A DNA stretch of 64,000 nt, taken from NCBI RefSeq assembly GCF_003073045.1, contig NC_037597.1:7498717-7562716 (forward strand). Direction: 5' to 3'. The notes below the pieces were generated by a model. That model was given only the letters and a program-made list of their open reading frames with translations. It was not told where the DNA came from and made no database searches. This DNA comes from Pomacea canaliculata. Lineage: Eukaryota > Mollusca > Gastropoda > Architaenioglossa > Ampullariidae. This document shows positions 11,101 through 22,138 of the stretch, one piece after another (within the stretch, counting starts at the first letter, position 1; every line of letters begins with the position of its first letter). A program made the position numbers and the translations under genes.

Positions 11101-14100
11101 AAGGAACACAAAATGAAACATGGCACTTTAATACTCACCATCCATAATAGGAGGACCATCTTCAATTGTAAAAATATCTATTTCTCCCCCTTCTTGAGCA
11201 TTCACAGATTTTACACTCAGTTTCTTTATTTCCAGTTTAGTCTTTTCACCTGTCAAAACAGCCAAATACCAATTTTTTAAATAATAGTAATAAGGAACAG
11301 TTTGTGCCCCTATGCTCCACTGGGGGCGATTAGGAACAAGAAGAACAAGAAGAACAGGGAACAGTAAAATGCATGTCAATAAATTTTGGGACTGAAATAC
11401 ACTATTTAAAAAGAAAAGGAAACAATTACATTTGCAAAACAGAGTTTAAAAGTAATAACTTTTTTTTCAACAGTAATTGCAACAAAAGACATGATACTTC
11501 TGCTAAAATCTAGGTTCAGTCAAGAGTTTAAAGCAAATCTATAAGCTTCTACATAATAAATAAAAGAGAAATAGTGCCAAGCTATCAGCATGAAAGCCTA
11601 TGAAAATGACCCACACTTACTGGCATTTTGAACAACATTGCTGACAACAAAAAGAGGGTCCATCTTTACACCTTCAAGAGTGGCAATGACACCAAAACAG
11701 ACTTTTGTAGTGTCAAACTTTAAATTGCCTTCACACTGCTTTGTAAACTTTTCTGAAAAAAAATGATCACTGATCACAGATTTTGTGGCATGTGTAAAAT
11801 GTAAATGTACTCCAATGTAAAATAAAACCTAGAGGGGAAAAAATTCAGCAGATATCAATCATTAACAAGCATTCTTGTGATTAACAGAAACATAATAAAT
11901 GCCAAGAAGAAACCACATTTGTCAGTCTCAGTACATATTTCTTGATGCAGCCATATTAAGAAACAGCAGGTGTCCAAGGACTGTCTTTTAGCCACAATTC
12001 TCTTTGCCAAGGCCATGGATATATTATATTTAATTGCCAAGACTGTTTCTGCAATCAAGATGGGTGCTATAGCTGTGAATAGTCTTCCGAGCTGTCTTTT
12101 CTGTGCGTTACAAAAATACATGAGATAATGTAATGTGCTTATTCTGTTCAGACTAATATCAACATACACTAAATTGGTTATTTTGTTTTAAGCAAATGTA
12201 AATTGTATCTTCCAAAAGTTTCAGTGATTTTTTTTTTTAACCAATATACAGACTACATTTACTTACCTTTGAATGGACTTGGAAGTTGTAATGCTCTCTC
12301 TAACAATGTTTTTTTCAGGTTGTCAGATTCATTTTTCTTGGTACGAATTCGCTCAGTCCGCAAATATGGGATTCTGAAAAGAGACACACAATGCTATTCC
12401 CTGCACATATTGTTTCAGTTTCTTTGAACTAAATTCATTAAGATTCTACCTTAGTTTTGAAAACATAACATTTTTTGATAAAAAACAAATTTAAAATAAG
12501 CCTGGTACATCATAAACTTTCTTGTTTTCCAGCCACCAATAAAACACTTTTCTCGATCACTTTCACTTCAAGACTTTCACTAACACTATTGGCCTGGGTG
12601 CTATAGACGTTTTTTTTTTAAATTTCCAACAGTTCCTGCCAGGCAGAAGTGTAATAAGCTGAATGCACTAGAGTAAATAGTGGCAACCTGAGTAAAGAGT
12701 AGAGTACTAGAATAAAATGCACCATAATTTTTTCCATCTGACATATAACTGAAAGGCTTCTAGTGTCAGCTGCAAATAAAACATAAGAATTAGAGTAAGC
12801 CTGTTAAATGTTCCCTCATTTTTCTATTTGTGCTATTTTTTTCAAAAGATCTGTTTTGTATTATAGAACATTTAGCTACTTTTTATTCTTCTTTTGACTG
12901 TATTAATAAAAACAGCTCCATATATTAATCTGCACATTGCTGTATTAACAAGGCAACAATAACTGTAAAATTTCAAACAAAATGAATAAAAGATTATTGC
13001 AATTTTCAATTTTAAAAAATCATGCTCATTCACACACAAACACCTTATAATCTGAGTAGCCTTGCTGACAGGTATGGTTTTTCGATAGATACCATGATTA
13101 CAATCCCGTCCAACCAATCCATTTGGATGAATGTTCTCTGGATTGTCTGCGTCAAAGCACAGAATCTGGATGGTAACATTCTTGCCGCTCAAGTTATGAA
13201 GCTGTTAAAGACAGAATGAAACAAATCATGCACACATTCACACAAGAGAAATCACTTGTCATGATTAAGCTAAAATGAAGTTCATATCGTGTTTAGTCAC
13301 TGTAATATAACTTAAACACCCGGAGCAGATGCTAATTTGGCATCACTCTCTATGAATTGTAAATTTAACATAACTTGCCAAAAAACATCAAAGATAAATA
13401 CATTTCAGTTTGTATATACAAGATAAACCCACAATTAAAGCAAATGTGACATAGAAGCAAATGTAATATCATTTATCCACACACCAAAAAAAAAAAAAAG
13501 CCATAAAGATGTGTACCATAAGTTTTGTAGGCAACATTGTGGGTTGGGTTTTTTTTTTTTTTTTTTGTCTACTACAGAAATTAAGTTGGTCCTTCTTTAA
13601 GCTGAGCAAGAATAACATGAAAATGCTTAAAAGTTACAGGTCTCGATCAGCGTAAAACCACGCCATTGTAACATATATGGTCTACAAATGTTTCTGAACA
13701 TACCGACAGTTGCAAAAAGTCTTTTTCCTGATATTTTTTGCCTGGTCTGTCCTCTCCACAGTATCGAAACTTCTGAAATCCAATGCATTTGATGATTTGG
13801 ATGGATGGCTTGTGATTAGCATCATAGCTGGTCAATTCTGAAACATTAAATTACTATTCAGATTCCAGGTTTCAAGATTCAAAACAAGCAGAGATTTTAA
13901 CTATACAATGTGACAAGTCAATGCATTACACTTGTATCTATCATTTCATGTTATATATTCAAGCAAACTGCTTTGTGAAAAGGAAGGAAATAAGCTTTTC
14001 TGCGAGTATTGTTTGTGTGTGACTCACAGCCCTACGTACGGTACTGCGGGATTTTTTTTATTACAATATTATATTGAAAGTTTTGGTTCCTCATCATGCA

Positions 14101-14764
14101 CAAAATGTCTGAAATGTAACCTTACATTGGTGAGATGAAAGGCTTAACGTTCTATCATCATTTTGTATATGTCTTAGTATAATCAAACTTAATGCGAGAA
14201 TGTACTGAGTTCATCATATCTTCTTTCTAACAGTTTTGTTATATGAATGTAATTAATGTACGTGGAGATTCACAGGATAAACATTAATAATGATGCTTGC
14301 TTTGGGGCAGAATTCAAACAATCGGATGGTTTCTTTTTTCTCTGCTGGGCTTTCTACTGTTTCGTTCTGGGTTTTCACGTCTTCCTTCTTCCACTGCTAG
14401 GCGATCTTCGCAGCGTTCTCCGTAAAAGTCCTATGAGCTCATATTCTATATTTAGAATCTACGGGAATTTCCTAGTTACCGAAAATACGTTATTGACGAC
14501 GTTATAAAACAAATATAGGCAATAACGATTCTTTATGTGTTTCGCACAATCTAGTATTGATGAATAAAAGAAAATACATGTTACTAATTATCTTAAAAAC
14601 TAAAACTGCCCAAACTGTTTCAGCTAAACGGGAAACTAAGAGACCGGACTTGGCATTTTCCCGAATGAGGTTCGGTGTATAGGGTAAAGACTGATCTGGT
14701 TTAACTTACTGCCATGTTTCGAAGCTATCGTCTTGCCTCTCGCTCTCATTTTTGGAGTTGCCAT
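8159..14764 (-). CDS. Rel/NF-kB-type transcription factor, 11 exons, 642 residues
   Basis: Rel proteins dimerise, bind kB sites and carry innate-immune and developmental signals to the nucleus. Coding exons: 14710-14764, 13704-13837, 13044-13201, 12267-12373, 11621-11752, 11139-11249, 10756-10841, 10225-10348, 9737-9811, 9412-9495, 8159-9021. All have GT-AG ends and the phases close. Residues about 28-195 fit the N-terminal Rel DNA-binding domain: FRYCGEDRPGK (42-52) for the recognition loop, LVGRDCNHGIY after it, and VCFGVIATLEG with DPLFVVSNVV at its end. Residues about 196-302 fit the IPT dimerisation domain (HGWESEE, YHVPPF, TFSFMY). A basic PPRKRP at 318-323 is the likely nuclear localisation signal. 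The 290-residue remainder is low-complexity, Ser/Val/Pro-rich, with no ankyrin repeats, which favours a Rel/Dorsal-type activator over p105/Relish. The loop departs from the usual RFRYxCEG. I assign the family firmly but not the subclass. Confidence 0.8.
11290..11348 (-). repeat. Dispersed repeat copy A (GGAGCATAGGG motif)
   Basis: On the minus strand this intron segment reads a TTCTTCTTGTTC block, then CCCCCAGTGGAGCATAGGG, then ACAAACTG. The same order occurs on the plus strand at 35683-35728 in an unrelated gene, with only a few mismatches over about 45 bp. It lies in the Rel intron between exons 11621-11752 and 11139-11249. Confidence 0.55.
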
Positions 14765-14834
14765 GTCTGAAACATCAAACAGTAAAAGATCCTGACGTTT
14801 GCTGCCTCTGACAGAGTGCTGCTAGCACAACACT

Positions 14835-14846
14835 GTCGCCATATTG
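14835..14846 (-). promoter_or_regulatory. YY1-like promoter motif of the Rel gene
   Basis: The sense strand reads CAATATGGCGAC, a close match to the YY1/initiator-type CAAnATGGCG element, 71 bp upstream of the start codon. A short 5' UTR starting near here is inferred. A TTTCAG sequence just before the start codon could alternatively be an acceptor for an upstream non-coding exon. Confidence 0.4.
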
Positions 14847-14849
14847 CTC

Positions 14850-16971
14850 GCTAGTGGCCCAGTTTTGCAATCACAACACGCCACGATCCTCTCCGCGATA
14901 GGATACACCCATTTCCGGAGACGCTTACAAGGACATTTCGGGCTTAGAGATGTCTAGCTGCACTTCATTTTGATAAATTTATTCGGAAAGGTGAACTGCG
15001 TTATAAAGATCACCAAAGAAAACTTATGTGAGATGAAAGCGCCGATGTTCGGAAGAAGGATGATAGGGAAAATCAGCTTCAACATTGAGCTGTAAATTCG
15101 TGCTAACGTGCGCATGGTTTTGGGTAGCCAGGGGTAGGAAGGGAATATCCGATAACCATGCAGTTCATGCTGGTCAGTAATTAAATACCACGAAGAAATC
15201 TCATACATCAAAAGAAGTACGGTAAACTATTGTTCTGAAGGAACAATATAGGTTAGCACACGGAATGAACAGGTTATTTTATACATTCTTGTTAAACTTG
15301 ATACAACAGATAATACAACAGACTATCATTGAGACGGTTTACGGCCACCGAACCATAATTCCGTTTCCAACCCGATTACCCACTCACCAACCAACAGGCA
15401 CTCTAGATCGAGCAAATTTCCGTTATGTTGATTTGATGTGGGCATCATCAGTGTATATCATGTGTCCAACTGCTGCAGTCACCAGGATGCAATTTTTAAA
15501 ATTCTTCTTAAATGCTTATTTCAAAATGTCTGTAATGCTAATGCATGTTTTCTAAATAACACCTAAAAGAGTCAATTTAATTGTTGCGTCAGGGACTCTC
15601 AGTACGTGGTGGTGGATGGGAAAGTGTGCAATAGGAGACTGCATGGAGTGGCTGGGTATAGGTCTTGGCGCTTTTGATTTACGTCCCTAGTAAATGCCAT
15701 ATTGCAAATAAAATGCGTAATAAAAACAATATGTTATTATGTCAACCCCACACAAAACCTGACGATGCATTCTCACAATCGATTTAAACAAAAATTAATC
15801 TCCCCTAATTAGGTCGGCATGTACGGCACAGCCATAATTTGTTCATGGCTTGTTGGGAAATGTGTGTACAAAGTGGTAGAGGAGACGATCGAGTCCTGTT
15901 GCGTTGTAATTGATGTTAATTTTATTTTATACTCACCTATACTCAGTGAGCGCTCGATCTGCAGTGTAAAGCTAACAGGTTAATTTGCTGTTCAAAACTA
16001 AGATTTGCTGACCATAGGTAGATGTTCAGTATAGACTCGTTTTGTGAGTTACTAACAATAAACCACTGGATTCGGTTCGTTTTGGTTTCTTCGTTTCAGG
16101 AGAAAAAGGATGATGACTAAAAAAGTTTGTTTCAAGAATTATATACCGAGTCCCATGCCCATGAAATCGATCGACGCTCTAAACACGGTGGACCACTCAC
16201 ATGTCACTGCTACCACTGCATGGGACATTTAACTTTTCAAACATTATTTCCCATCAAGAAAAGATAATTGTGATACCACGTGGCTTAAAGATCCAACTAT
16301 ATATATAATTATAGTTTAAGAGATTCAGCTATAATTAATTCAACAGAAAAATACTCGATGACAATATTGAAGCTATATATGCTATACGTGAAAGATCTTA
16401 TAGTCTCAGTAACACTAGTACGTGGTTTCTTGCTCTCATTGAATCGTGATAAGACCCTATCATGAGAATATTTTCCTATCAAAAACATAACAGGTCATAC
16501 AGATCGAGATCGAACCAGTGAAAATGTGCGAAAGAAAAGCTGAACTTACCATCAAGCGGAAAGCCCATTCAGTCAGCGCGGCTGCCTTGAAAGATAGCAA
16601 GACCGTTTCGTCGTTTGGCCCACTGTACAAATAAAGCCGACACCACGAACCACGAACTTGTATCACACCTCCGTGCACGAACCAAAGTTGTTCGTGCCAA
16701 CGCAACGATTGGATTTTCCACTTGCAATCTATTTTTAGCTTCGGGAAAGCCTACCATTACAGGAAGTAGGCGACCTGTGACGTCGACGAACTGCTATTTT
16801 TGAGGACAACCGTCAACGCGTCGACCACTGCAATATCCTTGATTGAACCACGCTGCCTGAAGCGAAACGGATCTGGCAACTTGCCAGCTCACTGCCCGGC
16901 AGGTCACGAGCATCAGCGAATTTACAGAAAATTTGAGTGTTTATCTTTGGTGCTAATGTGACTTTTGAATA
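14850..16971. other. Intergenic, no gene recognised
   Basis: Short open frames on both strands (for example 15265-15555 and 16569-16757) have no domain or splice support. A phrase like ACGAACTTGTAT recurs here near 16655 and again near 18388 and 19018, suggesting an old dispersed repeat. Confidence 0.4.
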
Positions 16972-17173
16972 AGGTGACCAGACGTCCCGCTTTTGACCTC
17001 GTGTCCCGCCTGCTCATCGGGCGAGACGCCCAATGTCCCGCTTTCTGGCTTTCTGGCAAGTCCATCAAATGTCCCGGTTGTCTTTAAAAATCACTTTTTT
17101 CGGCGTTCTTTGACGGTGACGACACCATCATCGGCACGTGTCCCGCTTTCGCCCCCGAAACGTCTGGTCACCT
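16972..17173. mobile_element. GTCCCG-rich MITE, copy 1 (TA-flanked)
   Basis: The terminal inverted repeats AGGTGACCAGACG and CGTCTGGTCACCT bound a 202-bp element flanked on both sides by TA. The TA duplication suggests a Tc1/mariner-type mobiliser. The interior repeats GTCCCG several times. There is no coding capacity. Confidence 0.8.
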
Positions 17174-18600
17174 TACTTTTGAAGCTTCATCAAAGCAAAT
17201 AAAGAAGGCTATCTCTATCTCTCTATATCCCCTATTCCAGGTTTATTAATTGGCATTTGGGGTAAATGAGATATATTTCATCATCATCATTGTTGCAAGG
17301 TTGATTATAGCAATAAATATCACAATACCAACTCTACATAAATGATAATATATTTTGATGTTTTCGCGCTGTTTTTATTTTCACAGATGAAACGACGAAA
17401 ATCTATGTGCAGCTAGAATATAGTTACAAGTACAAGACCCTATATATGCGGGACAAGAAAAGCATGCAGAATGCAGTCAAAGACATTTGATAATATTTTC
17501 GCCAGTGTGACTGGAAGCTTGAATGAACAGATTTATCACAATCTGAATGCCATAGACTTAAGGTGTCAGCTTCTTTGGTTAAGGTTGTCCGAGTTCCACC
17601 ACTTCCCAATGGCATTAACTTTCCTCCCTATCCTAACCCCACGCCAGCTGGTGACTACAGAACAAAAACCTTGTGATAATGGAATGGACAACAAATGTGT
17701 ACATAATGGCCTTCACTTGCCGAATTTATTGTGTAAAGTGAATTGAAGCTGTTTGAATTCGCTCACAATAAAACTTTAAGCTAAAGCCTTTCCTTTGAAG
17801 GCAGCCAATTTGTCAATTCCAATTTGCTTGCAGGTGCACCGGGCCCGGTTCGCCACCTGTATACTCAGTATATGATGCGAACCGGATGGGAGAGTACACA
17901 TTGGGTAATAGACATTGATTTTTAGCACTGTCTTCCTGATTTCCTTGTGGCTGATGGGTAGACTTAGGTCGATGGTCGACTGCCGTAGGCTTGAGGGAAT
18001 TTGGCCGTTATAATAGGGATATTGAGGGTAGAAGGGGGACATAGTCCACTGCGCTGACTTTTTGGTTGATGTTCCCCAGCATAATGTTAGTACAGAACAA
18101 AGCGCCAGGTTGCTAAATACTGTTGTTGGGTCTTGAATGTGTTCTGGATAGGATCAAGGGTCTTTAGTATCTGCTCCCCGAAGGAATTCGTCCTTGATGT
18201 AGAGGAGACTTGGGTGAGGCGGACCCTATCGTGTTAGGGCACATATAATATATAGTTGCCTACCAGCAGGTGGCTCGATCCGTGGCTGCAGCCACAGATT
18301 CGATCTGGTCAGAATATGAGCATAGAAACGAAACAATAAAACGGATCATTTCCGCCAAGACACCACAGAGGTGGTTGTGTAAGCACAACGAACTTGTATT
18401 AGACATTCATGCACAGACTTGAAATCACAGATAGTGGGGTGTGTATTAGGTACACCAACAATTATATTAAACTGCATATGCTGAGTCAGTAAGCAAGTCA
18501 AAATGCCGACAAAAACATCCCTGAAAAAATTAAATGCAGTTTGTTTTCCAGCAGTGTAACTAAATGCTGTTTTCCATTAAATTTTAATTAAATTTAGATA
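17174..18600. other. Intergenic spacer between two MITE copies
   Basis: No exon is recognised. Minus-strand frames at 17776-18042 and 17424-17615 show no domain. The stretch 17760-18350 is less AT-rich than its surroundings and could be old repeat sequence, but I cannot name it. Confidence 0.35.
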
Positions 18601-18822
18601 AGGTGACCAGACGTCCCGCTTTAGGCGGGACAGTCCCGCTTTTGACCTCGTGTCCCGCCTGCTCATCGGGCGGGACGCCCAATGTCCCGCTTTCTTGCTT
18701 TCTGGCAAGTCCATCAGATGTCCCGGTTGTCTTTAAAAATCACTTTTTTCGGCGTTCTTTGACGGTGGCGACACCATCATCGGCACGTGTCCCGCTTTGG
18801 CCCCCGAAACCTCTGGTCACCT
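18601..18822. mobile_element. GTCCCG-rich MITE, copy 2 (TA-flanked)
   Basis: The same termini (AGGTGACCAGACG and CTCTGGTCACCT) and the same interior as copy 1, in the same orientation, with TA on both sides. This copy is 222 bp. It keeps an extra GGCGGGACAGTCCCGC palindrome near its left end that copy 1 lacks. Confidence 0.85.
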
Positions 18823-19293
18823 TAATTTAGAGGTGTTTTCAAGCGTCAAACTAGCAACAGATGATCAGGCATTGAATCGACTATACTTTTTATTCTGTGT
18901 ACAAGTACACCAAATAAGGTCGTGATAAATGATAAACCCACATTTCTCTGTCACTTCAGTGTCTAAGCTTAAAAAATACAACAAAAGTAATAATTATGAT
19001 TGTAGCGGTAGCATCACGAACTTGTATTACACGTCCGTTGTAGCACCCATTAAAGAACCAGCCAAATATCCCTTCGTTCCACAAAGCAGAGAAGGATAAC
19101 CACCTAAAAGCAAATGCGATCCTTGTTAGTAGCTTCCCTTAATTCAAATATGGCTGCGCCCTTGGCCATGACAATCTGTCGATTTGTTCAGTAATCTCGA
19201 AAATACGCACACGATTAACAGTTAATGGAGAGTTGCTTTTAACTATTAAATATTTTAAATATTTCATGTTGAACGATGTTGTAAATTGTACTT
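18823..19293 (+). promoter_or_regulatory. Upstream region of the ATPSCKMT-like gene
   Basis: This 470-bp spacer carries CAAATATGGCTGC at 19145-19157 on the sense strand, a YY1-like motif 137 bp before the start codon. No other element was identified. The transcription start is inferred to lie near this motif. Confidence 0.4.
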
Positions 19294-22138
19294 ATGGCCT
19301 CAGGGGAAGTAAATATGTCAGAAAAATGCGAGTTCTGTCAAGAAGTGGAAAAAGCTAGTAGTATTTCTGGAACCCAAGAAGGTCAAAACTAACAAATACT
19401 GGCGTCCTGATTCTCGGAGTTTCTGGTGTGTTCTTTTTCGGTATTTATGCACTGACTGCACCTTTTATTTTGCCGGCCCTCCGTCGAATATGTCTGCCAT
19501 TTGTGCCAGCAACACCAGCACAGGTGGAAAACGTTTTTTCAGCATTAGCAGGACGAACAGGAACCTTTATTGATATTGGAAGCGGGGATGGAAGAATTGT
19601 ACGTATCGGTTGTGCGTCTCAGGAATATTGTTTACCACGAAATATTTATAATCTCATACTAAATGTGTTATTTTTACTTATCAACGAGAAAGTCTGCAGA
19701 CAAGTTCTTAACAGTGAGACGAGAAAACATTTACACAATTATGTGGTACTGCAGACATTTTAACAAGTTAAGAGTTAAACTTGAAGAGAATCAGGCTCAA
19801 AATGTCTTCAAATCACCATTTTAAAAGAAAATTTGTGTAAAAAGTTGAAAATGGTACTTTCTCAAAATATAAGCAAGCAGTGACAAATTAACTCAATGTT
19901 AGTAATTTTCTGGTGTGTGCATTAAAATTATATGTATGTTAGAATAATTAGAAGTTTTAGTCATGATTTGGATTGTACAAACATAATTCTACTATAAGCA
20001 GCCGACCAAGCTGAATGAATAGCTAATAGCTTATCAGCACTAGCTAACACATCTACATGTGGCAGTATAAGAGTTTTTGTGCCACTAGCTAAGGTGCACA
20101 CTGATTTCTGCTGCTGATTCTTACAGTTGTAATTTTATTGTCAGCTTTTGAATTGTTAATTTATTTTTGAGTGCTATTTTATATGTGCAGCATTCCTTTA
20201 GCAAAATGATGATTTTTTTTGCTCTTGATACTCTAGGTCAGTGGTTTTCAAAGTATTTCGGACTGCGGACCACTTTACTTAAATAAAAAATATGGCGGAC
20301 CACCAAGGCCTAAAAATTACTCTGTACTATGAATTTCAAATTTAAATTGCCGCATTTGTTTCATTACAATTCAAAACTAAATGTACTTCTGTGACAGTAG
20401 TATAGTAATAAGTTGACATACAACTACGTACCTCATAATTTGTCATTAAAATGTTAATGCGAGGAATGCATCACTTTAAACATCACTTTGCTGACATATG
20501 ACGACTGTCAGCCGCGGACCACCTGGCCTATGTCCGCGGACCACACTTTGAGAACCACTGCTCTAGGTCATTTTCGGCAAATTTTTGAGTGATGTCTGCT
20601 ACACAGCTAACTCTCCTTCACTTGTTTGCCCCATCTCCCCCCCCCCCCCCATCACCTCCTTTCTGTTATTGGTGCCATATGGTCTTGTCTGAAAATACAA
20701 TGTTATCTAGGCTTGCTTTGTATGTTCAAGATTTATCACAATTTTTTGGGTGGTTTTTTAATTGTAAATGTTGGTTTTTCTGTCGCGCAATGGATTCTTA
20801 GTCTGACCAGTATTCAACTGCACTGAATTACAACACTCAACCACTTCGTTACAGCACACCTGTGCATTCACACAATCAGTAAAGTAGATAGGTAAATGTA
20901 AATATAAAAATAAGATATAATTAAGCAAAAGGAAGACATAAATCATATAAGCTATACTTCCACCAACTTGATCTACACAAGTTTGCTTCTCACAACTTAA
21001 GGTATCCTCCATACGGACCTCTGATTGCCAGGATGCAGATTTAGAAAAGTATCGAGTTTCTATTTGTTCTAGGCTGTTACCTCTCCCTGCATGTGGACTG
21101 TCCCTGGTCACTCTTTGATATCAAACTTTCCATCCTGTGTTATGGGTTAGATTTATGGGCTCCGCCTTGACCATCGTTTCAGGTCATTAACAGGAGTGGT
21201 AGTAAATTGACCAGTGCACTGTTGGTGGTCTAAACTCTATCAAAACTTGACCTAAAATAGAAAATATGTTTTCTACATTTTTACTGGTAACATGGAGAAA
21301 ATAAGCATGCTCAGAATCAAGGTGCATCTACTAAACATGAACAAGTCATAATCAAAATGAATATATCTGCCAGATTTATTAGGGGTTGGACAAAGTGTGG
21401 ATCCGCTGCTGCTCGTCATACTCTGTTAATATAATTTGTCTTCCTCATGTTGTCTGTTTTACATTTTGACAGACTCTTGAAGCAGCAAAACGAGGATTCA
21501 GAGCTTATGGTGTGGAACTGAACATTTGGCTGATTCTGTATTCACGCCTTTCAGCGTGGAGACAAGGACTAAGTCATTCATCAACTTTCATTCGAAAAGA
21601 TCTGTGGAAGGTGCGTTTTATTTTGATTTTTGCTGAAAACAGAACCAAATCCTTCCAGTTCATATCATGCAGTGCCATATTTTAATAATTTATTTTTATG
21701 TGTTGCAGATGGAGCTGTCCTCATTTGACAACATTGTCATATTTGGCGTGGAACAGATGGTGATAAATACTTTGTGCTTTCCTCTTGAAAGAACATTTCT
21801 CCATATATATATAGTAATCTTTTCTTGGTGTCCATGATTCAGTTTTTATTGGGGGATAGGGTGAACGATGAAGACAAGATGAATATTCTAATCATCATAA
21901 AAAAATTTACATGGTAAGTTTAGTGGCACCTTTATTCCTCTTGCTCTCTCACTTTCCCTCCTCTTTCAGTTTTGTCTGTTTGTCTTCTTCAGATGCAGCA
22001 GTTTCAAGACAAACTTAAGGCTGAATCCTCTCCTTCATGCCATGTGATTGCCTGTCGTTTTCCATTGCCATCATGGAACCATTAGCTATTTATGGAACAG
22101 GTGTTGACACAGTGTGGCTGTATAAAGTTAATAAGTAA
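19294..22138 (+). CDS. ATPSCKMT: ATPSCKMT/FAM173-type protein-lysine methyltransferase, with two frame breaks
   Basis: Family members are SAM-dependent mitochondrial methyltransferases that trimethylate a lysine of ATP synthase subunit c or the ADP/ATP carrier. Exons: 19294-19598, 21473-21610, 21709-21759, 21993-22138, all GT-AG. The protein shows a hydrophobic anchor ([19 protein letters not shown], in exon 1), then [14 protein letters not shown], the SAM-binding motif [38 protein letters not shown], and [11 protein letters not shown]. The end GTGVDTVW is also family-typical. Two one-base gaps break the frame. One is near 19381: the ATG frame meets TAA before the anchor. The other is near 22075: the frame meets TAG at 22083-22085 before GTGVDTVW. 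Adding one base at each restores 213 codons and all phases. This may be an assembly fault or a young pseudogene. Features resemble ATPSCKMT (FAM173B) more than ANTKMT. Intron 1 contains a hAT miniature and another repeat. Confidence 0.8.
20239..20560. mobile_element. hAT-type MITE with exact 8-bp target duplication
   Basis: The ends CAGTGGTTTTCAAAGT and ACTTTGAGAACCACTG are inverted repeats typical of hAT elements. The 8-bp CTCTAGGT is repeated exactly at 20231-20238 and 20561-20568. Subterminal CGGACCAC motifs repeat in both orientations. The element is 322 bp, non-coding, and inserted in intron 1 of the ATPSCKMT-like gene. Confidence 0.9.
20815..21265. repeat. Dispersed repeat shared with the interior of the 27.3-28.8 kb hAT element
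   Basis: Blocks such as ACACAAGTTTGCTTC, GATGCAGATTTAGAAA, GTTGGTGGTCTA and the final GTTTTCTAC occur here and in the same order at about 28050-28650. The two copies differ by many substitutions and indels. No terminal inverted repeat was seen at this copy, so it is either a truncated relative or a repeat nested in the other element. Confidence 0.6.

Noticed and set aside
20636..20650. Poly-C run and other long homopolymers (27350, 42961, 53228).
   Set aside because: They are simple-sequence tracts, useful only as a warning of possible length errors.
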